NCBI RefSeq assembly: GCF_009707705.1
Contig: NZ_WLYX01000001.1
Span: 992,001 to 1,056,000 of the forward strand
Direction: 5' to 3'
Source of the DNA: Paludibacterium denitrificans
GTDB lineage: Bacteria; Pseudomonadota; Gammaproteobacteria; Burkholderiales; Chromobacteriaceae
DNA: 64,000 nt
Within the stretch, counting starts at the first letter, position 1. Every line of letters starts with the position of its first letter. Under the pieces are notes generated by a model, which saw nothing but the letters and a program-made list of their open reading frames with translations, had not been told where the DNA came from and did no database searches. A program made the position numbers and the translations under genes. Positions 1-10,582 of this stretch are shown piece after piece.

Positions 1-105
1 GGCCTGAGCGGTTTGCTGTACCAGGCGTTCTTCATCGGTCAATGCATCGGTCAGCAGCAAAGGGTCGTCCCGTGTAAACGGAGCGCGACTGTTGGAGGCG
101 GCCAT
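1..105 (-). CDS. gcdH: Glutaryl-CoA dehydrogenase, N-terminal fragment (runs off window)
   Basis: Only the first 35 codons are present, starting at the ATG at 105 behind a clear AAGGAGATAT ribosome site. The start (Met-Ala-Ala-Ser-Asn-Ser-Arg-Ala-Pro-Phe, then a DDPLLLTDALTDEER stretch) is the typical N-terminus of glutaryl-CoA dehydrogenases of the acyl-CoA dehydrogenase family. These oxidise and decarboxylate glutaryl-CoA to crotonyl-CoA in lysine/tryptophan breakdown. An IclR-type regulator is transcribed divergently, the usual arrangement for this gene. No catalytic residues can be seen in this fragment, so the assignment rests on the N-terminal signature and the neighbour. Confidence 0.65.
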   Translation of the reverse strand, partial: MAASNSRAPFTRDDPLLLTDALTDEERLVQQTAQA

Positions 106-134
106 GGATATCTCCTTGTGATCTGGCGTTATTT

Positions 135-151
135 GTTCCGCTAGACGGAAC
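135..151. promoter_or_regulatory. Palindromic operator candidate between gcdH and iclR-type gene
   Basis: GTTCCG-N5-CGGAAC is a perfect 6-bp inverted repeat in the 245-bp divergent intergenic region. It lies 30 bp upstream of the gcdH start. IclR-family regulators bind short palindromes of this kind, so this is the likely site through which the neighbouring regulator controls gcdH and itself. The binding itself is inferred. Confidence 0.45.
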
Positions 152-350
152 CACATTTCACTATGCAAAATAGACTAGCAACAGCCCGATCATGCTGTAA
201 AGTATTTTCTGGTGTCCGGCACGCTGGCCGTTGCAACCGTACGACGCGTGGCCGATCACCCCGGCACGGCTTCTCAGAGTCGCCGCAGACACGTTATGCT
301 TGGCAGCCCGGCCGGGCCCGAATGATGGCTGAATAAAGGAAAGAGACTGC

Positions 351-1117
351 ATGGAAGACGACAAAGACCGCCTGTTTGTCACCGCTTTGGCGCGTGGACT
401 GAAGGTATTGGCGGCCTTTCGGCCGGGAGAGGCCAGCCTGTCCAATCAGGAACTGGCAAAACGCACCGGTCTGCCCAAATCCACGGTGTCGCGTCTGACC
501 TACACCCTGACCAAACAGGGTTATCTGTCGCAGGATGCCGACAGCGGTTTTTACCGGCTGGGCGTGGCGGTACTGGAACTGGGGGCGGCGGTGCTGGCCA
601 GCTACGATATTCGCCATATCGCCGGGCCGTTGATGCGCGAGTTTGCGCTGGCCAACAATGTTTCCATCAGCCGGCCACGCGCGATGGCACCGACATGGTG
701 TATCTGGAAACCTGCCGCAGCCAGGCCAAAGTATCGGTGCAACTGACGGTGGGCTCGCGTGTACCCATCGCCACCACGGCGATCGGCCGGGCCTACTATC
801 TGGGGTTGGCCGAAACCGAGCGTGAGCATCTGGACGCACAGCTGGCCGAGCGTTATGGCAAGCAATGGTAAGCGCTACAGCAACAGCTGCAACGCGAACA
901 GGCCAATTACCAGCAGCGCGGATTTTCGGTGTCGTTTGGTGAGTACGAGCAAGACGTGATGGCGGTAGGCGTGCACCTGCCGTCGCTCTCGGCCAGCCAG
1001 CTTACCATGAGCCTCAACGCCAGCGGCCCGGCCTTTGCCTTTAGCGCCGACACCATGCAAAACGTCATCGCCCCGGCGCTGCTGGCATTGCGCCAACGCC
1101 CGGTACCACGCGGTTAA
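351..1117 (+). CDS. IclR-family transcriptional regulator (GcdR-like), with two apparent sequence lesions
   Basis: Residues about 9-70 form the IclR winged-helix DNA-binding domain (SNQELAKRTGLPKSTVSRL). The remainder is the effector-binding GAF-like domain with the DMVYLET and GSRVPIATTAIGRA signatures. Total length after repair is about 255 aa, normal for the family. The frame breaks at 670-675, where restoring a T (CCGG to CCTGG) gives SISLATRDGTDMVYLE. An in-frame stop at 868-870 (TGGTAAGCG) is explained by an original TGGCCGGCG (Trp-Pro-Ala). Both lesions belong to the systematic classes described in the findings, so I treat the gene as intact. It most likely controls the divergent gcdH. 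Confidence 0.8.
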
Positions 1118-1119
1118 GT

Positions 1120-1146
1120 CACCGCCCGCCAGCGTGGTGGGCGGTG
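1120..1146. terminator. GC-rich hairpin between convergent genes
   Basis: CACCGCCCGCC and GGTGGGCGGTG form an 11-bp stem with one mismatch and a 5-nt loop, just after the IclR gene stop and just before the end of the convergent CBS-domain gene. There is no T-tract on either side, so its efficiency as an intrinsic terminator is doubtful. Confidence 0.4.
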
Positions 1147-1152
1147 GCGGCC

Positions 1153-1583
1153 TCAGGCACTCTGGATGTAATGCACCAACTGTTCGATGACAAACTTCTG
1201 CTCTTCGATGGTGGCGTGCACCAGATCGCCAATCGAGAGAATGCCTTTGACGCAGCAGCCTTCCAGCACCGGCAGGTGACGGATGCGTTTTTCCGTCATC
1301 AGCGCCATGCACTCGTCCAGCGTATTGGCGTCACGTACACCACGCGGCTGGTCATGATGTCGCGCACCTGCGTGCCAGCTGAGGTGCGCCCCTGCAGCAC
1401 CACGCGCCGGGCGTAGTCACGTTCGGAAAACACGCCGACCACAGCCCCCTCTTCCATCACCAGCACCGCCCCGACGTTTTTTTCGGCCATCAACTGCAAC
1501 GCCTGAAACACGCTACTCTCTGGCGAAACGTGGATCAATGCACTGCTGGCCTTGTTTTCCAATAGCTGCTTTACCGTTTGCAT
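1153..1583 (-). CDS. CBS-domain pair protein
   Basis: A small protein of about 143 aa built of two CBS motifs. The first (about residues 15-70) holds MAEKNVGAVLVMEEGAVVGVFSERDYARRV. The second (about 75-130) runs VTPANTLDECMALMTEKRIRHLPVLE and then GILSIGDLVH. CBS pairs bind adenosyl ligands such as AMP, ATP or SAM; the target here is unknown. The start at 1583 follows AAGGGGA. The frame breaks near 1337, where ACGCCAATACG should be ACGCCGGCCAATACG: a 4-base CCGG loss restores TPANTLDE. The gene converges on the IclR gene and no operon partner is evident. Confidence 0.8.
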
Positions 1584-1694
1584 GGCGTTCCCCTTGTGGG
1601 TGGTCATGTGGGATGGGTATGCAGAAACTATAGACTACGCCAGCGCACTGGCTAGCGGATTAAAGCGGGGAGAACAAGAAAAGGCAGGGAAGAC

Positions 1695-1716
1695 GGGCAG
1701 CCAGAAGAGGCTGCCC
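1695..1716 (-). terminator. Hairpin downstream of argB
   Basis: GGGCAGCC-N6-GGCTGCCC is a perfect 8-bp stem 10 bp after the argB stop. Only a pyrimidine-rich tail follows on the minus strand, so it is a moderately convincing intrinsic terminator. Confidence 0.5.
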
Positions 1717-1725
1717 GGCAAGGAC

Positions 1726-2608
<883 letters not shown>

Positions 2609-2668
2609 GGCTAACTCCTTGAGTCTCTAGTCGGGAGGAACAAGTGTTGCATTCTAATCAATCAAATT

Positions 2669-2748
2669 ACTGAACTGTTATTTATTAATTGCAAACAGGC
2701 GGATTTTGCTCGTACAGTGCCAGCCAATTTCCTAAATACCAGTTCAGT
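2669..2748. promoter_or_regulatory. Inverted repeat upstream of tetR-type gene
   Basis: ACTGAACTG at 2669-2677 and CAGTTCAGT at 2740-2748 are perfect 9-bp inverted copies flanking an AT-rich promoter stretch, the second ending 9 bp before the TetR start codon. They resemble half sites of the operators used by AcrR/TetR efflux repressors. Autoregulation and control of the efflux operon are inferred. Confidence 0.4.
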
Positions 2749-2757
2749 TACTCCGCC

Positions 2758-3417
2758 ATGAACGACAAAACGCCAGCACGCTGGCAACGCAAGAAAGACG
2801 CGCGCCCGGCCGAAATACTGGACGCAGCCCTTACCCTGTTTGTGGAAAAAGGTTTTCGCGCCACCAAGATGGAAGACATCGCCCGGGCGGCCGGTGTAAC
2901 CAAAGGCACGCCCTACCTTTACTTCCACAACAAGGAAGACATTTTCAAGGCGGTGGTGCGCGATACCATCGTCGCGCGCTTCAACGATTTGCGCAGCAGC
3001 ATGCAACAGCAGCACGGCAGCGCCGCCCAGCTACTGCAATGGGCGCTGGATGGCTGGTGGGAAAAAATCGGCTCTGGCCGTGCCGCCGGTTTGTGCAAAC
3101 TGATGATGGCCGAAGCGGCCAACTTCCCGGAATTGGCCCAGTTCTATTATGAGGAAGTGATCCTGCCCGGCCGCACCTTTACCGCACAGATTCTGGAACA
3201 AGGCATCGCGCGCGGAGAATTCCGTCCGGTACACATCGACCACACGGTCGATACGCTGGTCGCCCCGCTCCTCACCACCATGATCTGGGGGCACTCGTTT
3301 GGCTGCGTTCCCGCCTGCCAGACAGCGACCACCGCCCAACCGCAAGCCTTCCTGCACCACGCTCTGGAGCTGGTGCTGCGCGGGTTGCAGGCGACGCCAC
3401 AAGGAACTCCAGCATGA
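2758..3417 (+). CDS. TetR/AcrR-family repressor of the adjacent RND pump
   Basis: A protein of 219 aa. Residues about 15-60 hold the TetR helix-turn-helix (AEILDAALTLFVEKGFRATKMEDIARAAGVTKGTPYLYFHNK). The rest is the ligand-binding helical domain with a C-terminal TetR pattern. The chosen start is the ATG at 2758, since the longer reading frame upstream has no family similarity. It overlaps the start of the membrane fusion gene by 4 bp (ATGA), so it is cotranscribed with the pump. Repression of the pump is inferred from position. The reading frame is undamaged. Confidence 0.88.
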   Translation: MNDKTPARWQRKKDARPAEILDAALTLFVEKGFRATKMEDIARAAGVTKGTPYLYFHNKEDIFKAVVRDTIVARFNDLRSSMQQQHGSAAQLLQWALDGWWEKIGSGRAAGLCKLMMAEAANFPELAQFYYEEVILPGRTFTAQILEQGIARGEFRPVHIDHTVDTLVAPLLTTMIWGHSFGCVPACQTATTAQPQAFLHHALELVLRGLQATPQGTPA

Positions 3418-4491
3418 CACGCCATTCTTTCCATCCACTCGGTCTGGCCGCGTTGCTCTTGCTGCTCTTGTCCGCCTGTGGCAAGGCCCCCACGGCGGTC
3501 GAAGAAGTCCGTCCGGTGCGTTACGTGATCGCCGGTGCCGGGGCCGAACAGGTTTGGCGACAGCTATTCCGGCGAAATCCGCGCCCGTCATGAAACCAGT
3601 CTGGCGTTTCGCGTCGGTGGCAAGGTGATCGAGAAACGGGTCAACAGCGGTGAACGGGTGAAAAAAGGCCAAATTCTGGCGCGGCTAGATGTGGCCGATT
3701 ATGCACTGGACCTGAGCGCCAAACAGGCCGCACTGGCGGCGGCACAATCCGACCTGACGCAACAGCAGCTCAATCTCAAGCGCTACCGCGAACTGCTCAA
3801 CAAGCAGTTCATCAGCCGAGCGCAAGTGGACAACCAACAAAATACCGTCAACGCGGCGCGCGCCCGAGTGGAACAGGCCAGCGCCCAGCTGTCGGCCAGC
3901 CATAACCAAAGCCGCTACACCACGCTCAGCGCCGATGCCGACGGCGTGATCAACCAGATGTTGGCCGAACCCGGTCTGGTGGTCGCCGCTTACCAACCGG
4001 TAGCCAGACTGGCGCAAGACGGCAGCCGCGAAGTGGCGATTCAGGTACCGGAAAATGCCTTGGACAAATTCCGTCACACCAGCCAGTTCCAGATCCGGCT
4101 GTGGTCTGGCGGCAAGAGCTATGCCGGTACGCTGCGCGAGCTGGCGACCGATGCCGACCCGGCCACCCGCACCTACCCGGCACGCATCGCGCTGACGCAG
4201 CCGGATGCCGATGTCAAACTGGGCATGACCGCCAGCGTCATCCTGCCGGACAACCGCCAGCCGCAATGGCTGCGCCTGCCGCTGACCGCGCTGCTGGATC
4301 AGCAGGGCCGCCATTATGTCTGGCGTATCGATGCGCGCACCTCGCGCGTCAGCCGCTGCCCGGTGACGGTGCAGAGCCTGAGCAACGACAGCGTGCTGAT
4401 TACCGGTGGCATCCACCGTGGCGACCGCATTGTCAGCGCTGGCGTCCACCTGTTGCACGATCAGCAACGCGTCACCCTGCTCAAACCCTGA
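3414..4491 (+). CDS. RND efflux periplasmic adaptor (membrane fusion lipoprotein)
   Basis: Begins with a lipoprotein signal: hydrophobic run LAALLLLLLSACGK with lipobox LSAC. Then come the biotinyl-lipoyl halves (HETSLAFRVGGKVIEKRVNSGERVKKGQILARLD), a coiled-coil hairpin at about residues 100-160 (KQAALAAAQSDLTQQQL), beta-barrel (GLVVAAYQPVARLAQDG) and membrane-proximal domains. About 359 aa. It links the inner-membrane pump to the outer-membrane channel. The frame breaks near 3550 (GAACAGGTTTGGCGACAGC), where two bases appear to be missing or one is extra. Second gene of the four-gene efflux operon. Confidence 0.88.
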
Positions 4492-4503
4492 AGGTTGGCC
4501 GAA

Positions 4504-7500
4504 ATGAAAAAACTCAACCTGTCGGAATGGGCACTGCACCATCAGGCGCTGGTGATGTATCTGATGGTGGTGCTGATGCTGGCCGGGATGCTGGCGTACT
4601 CCCGTCTGGGGCAGAAGGAAGACCCTGAGTTCACCTTCAAGGCCATGATCGTGCAGGTCAAATGGCCCGGCGCCACGGCCAATGAAGTCGAGCAGCAAGT
4701 CACCGACAAGCTGGAAAAAAAGCTGATGGAGATGGGCGAGCTGGATTACGTGCAGAGCTACACCAAGCCCGGCGAGGCGTTGATGGTGCTGTCGATCCGC
4801 GAGGAAGTGCCGCCCAAGAACGTGCCGCAACTGTGGTATCAGGTGCGCAAGAAAATGGGCGACATTCGCAGCCAGTTGCCCAGCGACATTCAGGGGCCGT
4901 ACTTCAATGACGAATTTGGCGACACCTTCGGCAACATCTACGCCTTTACCGGCGATGGCTTCAACGACGAAGAGCTACGCCGCTATGTGGAAGATGCCAA
5001 GCGCGAGGTGTTGCGCGTGCCGGATGTGGGCAAGGTCGACATCATTGGCGAGCAGGAAGAACGCATTTACGTCGATCTCTCCAGCGCCAAGCTGGCTTCG
5101 CTGGGACTGGACTCCGCCAGCATCTGGGCCGCGTTGCAGCAGCAAAATGCCATGACGCCAGTATGACACCTTCGAAACCCCGAGTGACCGCATCTGGGTG
5201 CGCCCGACCGGCGGTTTCGATTCGGTGCATACCATTGCCAACACCGCTGTCGCCGCCAACGGCAAGACTTTCCGGCTGGGCGATATCGCCAGCGTGCACC
5301 GTTCGTTCGTCAATCCGCCCACCTTTCGCATGCGTTTTAATGGCCAGCTTAAGCACTCGGTCTGGCGATCACCATGAAAGACGGCGGCGATGTCCTGAAA
5401 CTGGGCAGCAATCTGGATACGCTGATGGCGGATATCCAGCACAAACTGCCGGTCGGCGTGCAGATTCATGCCGTTTCCGATCAGCCCAAGGTGGTACACA
5501 ACTCGGTCAGCGAATTCATGCATTCGCTGGTGGAAGCCGTCATCATCGTACTGGCGGTGAGCTTCTTCAGCCTCGGCCTGCGCACGGGCGTGGTGGTCGC
5601 GCTCTCAATCCCGCTAGTGCTGGCCATGACGTTTCTGGCCATGTATTTCTTCAAGATCGACCTGCAGCGCATCTCGCTCGGCTCGCTGATTATCGCGCTC
5701 GGCCTGCTGGTGGACGACGCCATCATTGCCGTGGAGATGATGGCGCTCAAGCTGGAACAAGGCTGGAACAAATTTCAGGCCGCCACCTTTGCCTACACCA
5801 GCACCGCTTTCCCCATGCTGACCGGCACGCTGATTACGGCCGCCACCTTTTTGCCGGTGGGCATGGCCAAGTCCAATGCCGGTGAATACGTGTTCAGCCT
5901 GTTTGCCGTGGTCAGCATCGCCCTGATCCTGTCGTGGATTGTGGCGGTGGTGTTTACGCCGTTTCTCGGCTTCAAGCTGCTGCCGGAGCACCCGCCCGGC
6001 AGCCAGCACGACGACGTTTACCATAAGCCGTTTTATCTGAAGTTCCGCCGGATCGTGGAATGGTGTCTGGATCACCGCAAGACGGTGATCGCCATCACGC
6101 TGGGGACATTTCTGCTGTCGCTGCTGGCCTTCAAGCTATTCGTGCAGCAACAGTTTTTCCCCGCCTCCAACCGCCCGGAACTGATGGTGGACATGTGGCT
6201 ACCGCAAAGTGCCAGCTATCAGGCCACGGAACGCGAGGTGAAAAAGCTGGAAGGCCTGTTGCGCCGGGATCGCCACGTCAGCAGCGTCACCAGTTACGTC
6301 GGCAGTGGCAGCCCGCGCTTTTATCTGCCGCTCGACCAGCAGCAACAGCACCTCAACTACGCACAGCTGATGGTGATGACTCAGGACGAACACGTGCGCG
6401 AGGAGGTCAAAACCCGGCTGGAAAAACTGTTCAACAGTGATTTCCCGCTGGTGCGCGGACGCGTCACGCGGCTGGAAAACGGCCCGCCGGTGGGCTATGC
6501 CGTACAGTTCCGCGTACTGGGCGAAGATCACGACAAGGTCCGCCAGATTGCCGCGCAGGTGGAAAACATCATGCGTGCCCATCCGGCCACACGCCATGTC
6601 AATAACGACTGGGGCGAGCAGGTGAAGGCGTTGCGCATCCAGATCGATCAGGACAAGGCGCGCGCGCTGGGGGTGTCATCACAGCAACTGAGCCGTCAGC
6701 TGCAAATGCTGATTTCCGGCGCGTGGATCACCGATTATCGCGAAGGCGACCGCACCATCGGAGTGGAAGCGCGGCTGAATCCGCAGGAGCAGCAGAACGT
6801 CGCCGGGCTGGGCAATTTGATGATTCAGACCGCCAGCGGTCGCTATGTACCAGTGTCGCAACTGGGCAAGATCGACTATCAGCCAGAGGAAAGCATCATC
6901 TGGCGCCGCAATCGGCTGCCCACCATCACGGTACGGGCCGATGCCGCCGATGGCGTACAAGGGTCGGACATCGCCGCGCAATTGCAGCCCGAGGATGCAG
7001 GCGCTGGAGAAAACCCTGCCGCTGGGCTATCACATTGAGCTGGGCGGCACGCTGGAAGCCAGCCAGAAATCGCAGGGCGCCATCCCGGCCGTGCAACCGC
7101 TGATGCTGGTCATCGTACTGACCTTGCTGATGCTGCAATTGCAAAGCTTCCAGCGTACGCTGATGGTCGTGCTGACCGCGCCACTGGGGCTGATCGGTGT
7201 CACGCTGACGCTGATTCTGTTCCATGCCCCGTTCGGTTTTGTGGCACTACTCGGGGTGATTGCGCTGTCCGGCATGATCATGCGCAACTCGGTGATTCTG
7301 GTCGATCAGATCGAACACGACATCCGCGATGGCGTGCCAAAATGGGAGGCCATCATCGGCTCCACCGTGCGCCGATTCCGGCCTATCATGCTCACCGCGC
7401 TGGCGGCCATACTGGCGATGATTCCACTCACCCGCAGTACGTTCTGGGGGCCGATGGCCGTCGCCATCATGGGTGGGCTGCTGGTCGCCACCGTATTGAC

Positions 7501-7579
7501 GCTGCTGTTCCTGCCTGCCCTGTATGCGCAGTGGTTCAAGGTCCAGCGTCCGCTCGTCCATCATTTGGAAAACGTATGA
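4504..7579 (+). CDS. RND-family efflux transporter (inner-membrane pump)
   Basis: About 1,025 aa, with the typical internal repeat: TM1 at residues about 15-35, a large periplasmic loop with the porter and docking domains, TM2-6, second loop, TM8-12. The proton-relay pair is visible in TM4 (GLLVDDAIIAVEMM). GQKEDPEF after TM1 and SGMIMRNSVILVDQIE in the second half are family signatures. Repairs needed: near 5160 (ACGCCAGTATGAC, loss at a GCCGGC-type site giving TPAxYDTFETPSDR), 5347-5354 (GCTTAAGC for GCCGGC, giving GQPALGLAITM), and about 6992 (one base, QPRMQALEKT). A copy of the repeated TTGGCCGAA motif sits between the ribosome site and the ATG. Substrate unknown. Confidence 0.9.
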
Positions 7580-8880
7580 AATACCTGTGTTCACGTTGGC
7601 TGGGCATCGCCTTGCTGGCCCTCGCCCCAAGCGCATACAGCTATGATCTGCTCGATGCCCGGCACGCCGCGCGCGACTACAATGCCGACTTTGCCGCCGC
7701 CCGCGCCAATCTGTCCGCCGGGCGCGAACAAGCCATTCAGGGTCGTGCCCAGTTGCTGCCGCAAGTGGGGGCTTCGGCCAACTACAGCTATACCCACCTG
7801 ACGCTGCTTACCAATCTGCCCGGTTATGACAGCACCAGCTATGGCGTCAGCCTGAAGCAGCCGTTGTTCGATATCAGCAAATACACCGGCTACCAGAAGG
7901 GGCAGATCGGCACGCGTCAGGCCGAAATCAGCTTTCAGGCCAGCGAACAGCAACTGATGCTGACCATCGCCCAAGCCTATTTCAAGGTATTGTTGGCACA
8001 AGACACACTGGCCGCCACCCAAGCCAGCAAGAAGGCCTACCAAACCCAGCTGGCACAGGCGCGCGCGGCTTTTGATGTCGGCACCGCCACCATCACCGAT
8101 ACGCACGAAGCACAAGTAATTCTACGATGCAGCATCGGCGCGGGAAATCAGCGCGCTGAATGATCTGGAAGTCAGCCAATACACCCTGCGCCAGCTGACC
8201 GGGCTGGAAGTACAGGGCATTCAACCGCTGCAAGCCAACCTGCCGTTGACACGCCCGTTGCCGGATTCGCTGCAAGCCCTGGAGCGATAACGCGCTGCGT
8301 AACAGCCTGACCATCCGGGCAGCCGAACAGGCGCTGGAATATGCCCGCCAGACGGTAACCGAAAAACGCGGCAATCACCTACCGGTGGTCAGTCTGGAAG
8401 CGGGCTACACCGATAGCCGTAGTCACCTGAGCATCAACCAGATGCCACAAAACCGCGGCAGCAGCATCGGCGTGGGGGTGACACTGCCACTGTTTGCCGG
8501 TGGCGGCATCAATTCGCAGGTACGCGAGGCACTGGCCAAGGAAGAGGCCGCGCGTGACCAGCTGGAAGCCAGCAAGCGGCAAGTGCGGGAAAACGTCCGT
8601 CAGGCGTTTCTGGGAATCACCAATGGCGCGGCACTGGTACGCGCGCAGCAGCAGTTGCTGGTTTCGGCCAAGAGCAAACTCGACTCCACGCGGCTGGGCA
8701 AGGAAGTGGGCATCCGCACCAATCTGGATGTCCTGCAGGCCGAACAGTCTTACTACGATGCGCTCACCAGCCTCGCCACCGCCAAATACAACTACCTGCT
8801 GGCGCGACTGGCGCTGGCACAAAGCGCTTACCAGCTGGACGAAGCCCTGCTTGCCGACGTCAACCGCGTCATCCGTCATT
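7576..8880 (+). CDS. TolC-family outer-membrane efflux channel
   Basis: The start overlaps the pump stop (ATGA). A Sec signal peptide (LGIALLALAPSAYS, cleavage before YDLLDA) is followed by two outer-membrane efflux domains of alternating long helices. Recognisable stretches are ANLSAGREQAIQGRAQLLPQVGASANYSY, and in the second half REALAKEEAARDQLEASKRQVRENVRQAFLGI and NLDVLQAEQSYYDALTSLA. About 435 aa. It forms the trimeric exit duct for the pump. Two frame breaks: near 8118 (CAAGTAATTCTAC; a GCCGGC-type lesion fits, giving HEAQAGFYDAASA) and near 8291 (GAGCGATAACGCG, two bases short of LExDNALRNSL). Confidence 0.88.
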
Positions 8881-8901
8881 AAATCCCATCAATTCTGCAC
8901 A

Positions 8902-8940
8902 CCCCGCAGCGAAGTACTAGCCGGTTCGCTGTGGGGTTTT
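8902..8940 (+). terminator. Intrinsic terminator of the efflux operon
   Basis: CCCCGCAGCGAA and TTCGCTGTGGGG form a 12-bp stem with one mismatch, followed by TTTT, 21 bp after the channel gene stop. Confidence 0.8.
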
Positions 8941-9219
8941 GGCGTCACTTTTCTCTCGTGTGTTTAATTTTTTAAAATGATGTAGCATTTTTCTAAACAC
9001 CCACATAGAATGCGCTGAGAGTAACAGCAGCGAAACACCTGTCTTGATTGTGGTGGTGAAGCAGTGGTTTTACCAAGAAAAAAATTGCAAGACAGGCAAG
9101 GGCGCAACACCTTAACGAATCGTCTGCTGACGTTGCCACGGCCATACCGATAATTTGGCAGGGCAACCTCAGGTCTTCCGCCAAAGACCGCTGGCCCATG
9201 ATTAATTAGGAGAAATCTG
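8941..9219. other. Intergenic region upstream of gabT
   Basis: A 279-bp non-coding stretch with an AT-rich block at about 8960-9000 and no open reading frame of interest. The gabT ribosome site (AGGAGA) lies at its end. No convincing sigma-54 or sigma-70 promoter and no clear operator could be picked by eye. Confidence 0.5.
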
Positions 9220-10480
9220 ATGAGCAACAAAGATTTGATGCAGCGTAAAGCTGAAGCCACCCCGCGCGGCGTGGGCGTAATGTGTTCCTTCTTTGCCGAC
9301 CGCGCCAAGAATGCCGAGATCTGGGACGTGGAAGGCAATCGCTACATCGACTTTGCTGGTGGCATTGGCGTGCTCAACACCGGTCACCTGCACGACCGAG
9401 TGCAAGCGGCAGTCGAAGCTCAACTGAAGAAATTCAGCCACACCTGTTATCAGGTTGTTCCTTACGAAAGCTACGTTTCGGTAGCTGAAAAACTCAACAA
9501 ATTGTCGCCGGGCGACTTTGCCAAGAAAACCGCTTTCTTCTCCACCGGCGCAGAAGCCGTGGAAAATGCAGTGAAGATTGCCCGCGCTGCCACCGGCCGC
9601 CCGGCCATCATCGCCTTCGGCGCCGCCTTCCATGGCCGCTCGCTGCTGACCATGGCCCTGACCGGCAAAGTGGCTCCGTACAAGATCGGCTTTGGTCCGT
9701 TCCCGGGCGACGTTTACCATGCGCTGTACCCGAACGCCCTGCACGGCGTGAGCGTGGATGAATCCATCGCCAGCATCGAACGCCTGTTCAAATACGATGT
9801 AGAAGCCGCACGCGTTGCCGCCATCATTTTTGAACCGGTACAAGGCGAAGGCGGTTTCAACCCGGCTCCGGCCGAATTCGTACAACGTCTGCGCGAGCTG
9901 TGCGACGCACACGGCATCCTGCTGATTGCCGACGAAGTCCAAGCTTCGGCCGTACCGGCAAGCTGTTTGCCATGGACAACTACGAAACCCGCGCCGACAT
10001 CATCACCGGGCCAAGAGCCCGGCCGGTGGTTTCCCGCTGTCAGCTGTTACCGGCCGTGCCGAAGTCATGGACGCTCCGGTTCCGGGCGGGCTGGGTGGCA
10101 CCTATGCCGGTCACCCGCTGGCGCTGGCCGCGGCCGAAGCCGTGATCGACATCATGCACGAAGACAAGCTGCCGGAACGCGGTCAGGCCTTGGGCGACAA
10201 GCTCAAAGCCCGCGTTGAATCGCTGCGCGCCGACGTTCCGGAAATCCGCGACGTACGTGGTCTGGGTGCGATGGTCGCCGTGGAATTCATGAAGCCGGGC
10301 ACGGATGAACCGGATGCCGACTTCCCGAAAAAAGTGCAGCGTTTCGCACTGGAACACGGCCTGATTCTGCTGACCTGCGGCACTTACTACAATGTGGTAC
10401 GTTTCCTGTTCCCGCTGACCATCGAAGACGACGTGTTCGATGAAGCGCTGGACATTCTGGAAGCCGCACTGAAAGCCTGA
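9220..10480 (+). CDS. gabT: 4-aminobutyrate aminotransferase
   Basis: PLP-dependent class III aminotransferase moving the amino group of GABA to 2-oxoglutarate, yielding succinate semialdehyde. Family signatures: NAxxVWDVEG-like start (NAEIWDVEGNRYIDFAGGIGVLNTGH), STGAEAVENAVKIARAATGR (PLP phosphate site), IFEPVQGEGG, IADEVQ, and the AKS lysine loop before AGGFPLSAV. About 420 aa. Start ATG at 9220 behind AGGAGA. Frame breaks: about 9944 (CAAGCTTCGGCC; restoring GCCGGC gives DEVQAGFGRTGK, the expected family motif) and about 10012 (one G lost from a G run, giving ITGAKS). It feeds its product to gabD downstream. Confidence 0.93.
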
Positions 10481-10510
10481 TCGGCGCGGGGCTGCACGCC
10501 CCACCCCGGT

Positions 10511-10545
10511 GTTTCGGCCAACCTTGTCACAAGGTTGGCCGAAAC
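10511..10545. terminator. Perfect inverted pair of the TTGGCCGAA repeat between gabT and gabD
   Basis: GTTTCGGCCAACCTT and AAGGTTGGCCGAAAC are exact 15-bp inverted copies around the loop GTCAC, 30 bp after the gabT stop. The structure is a strong hairpin made of two facing copies of the repeated motif described in the findings, like the paired uptake sequences that act as terminators in Neisseria. No T-tract follows (CTGTACTGG), so it may attenuate rather than stop transcription into gabD. Confidence 0.7.
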
Positions 10546-10582
10546 TGTACTGGCTGTTCCGCCCCCCGATGGAGAACACCAC

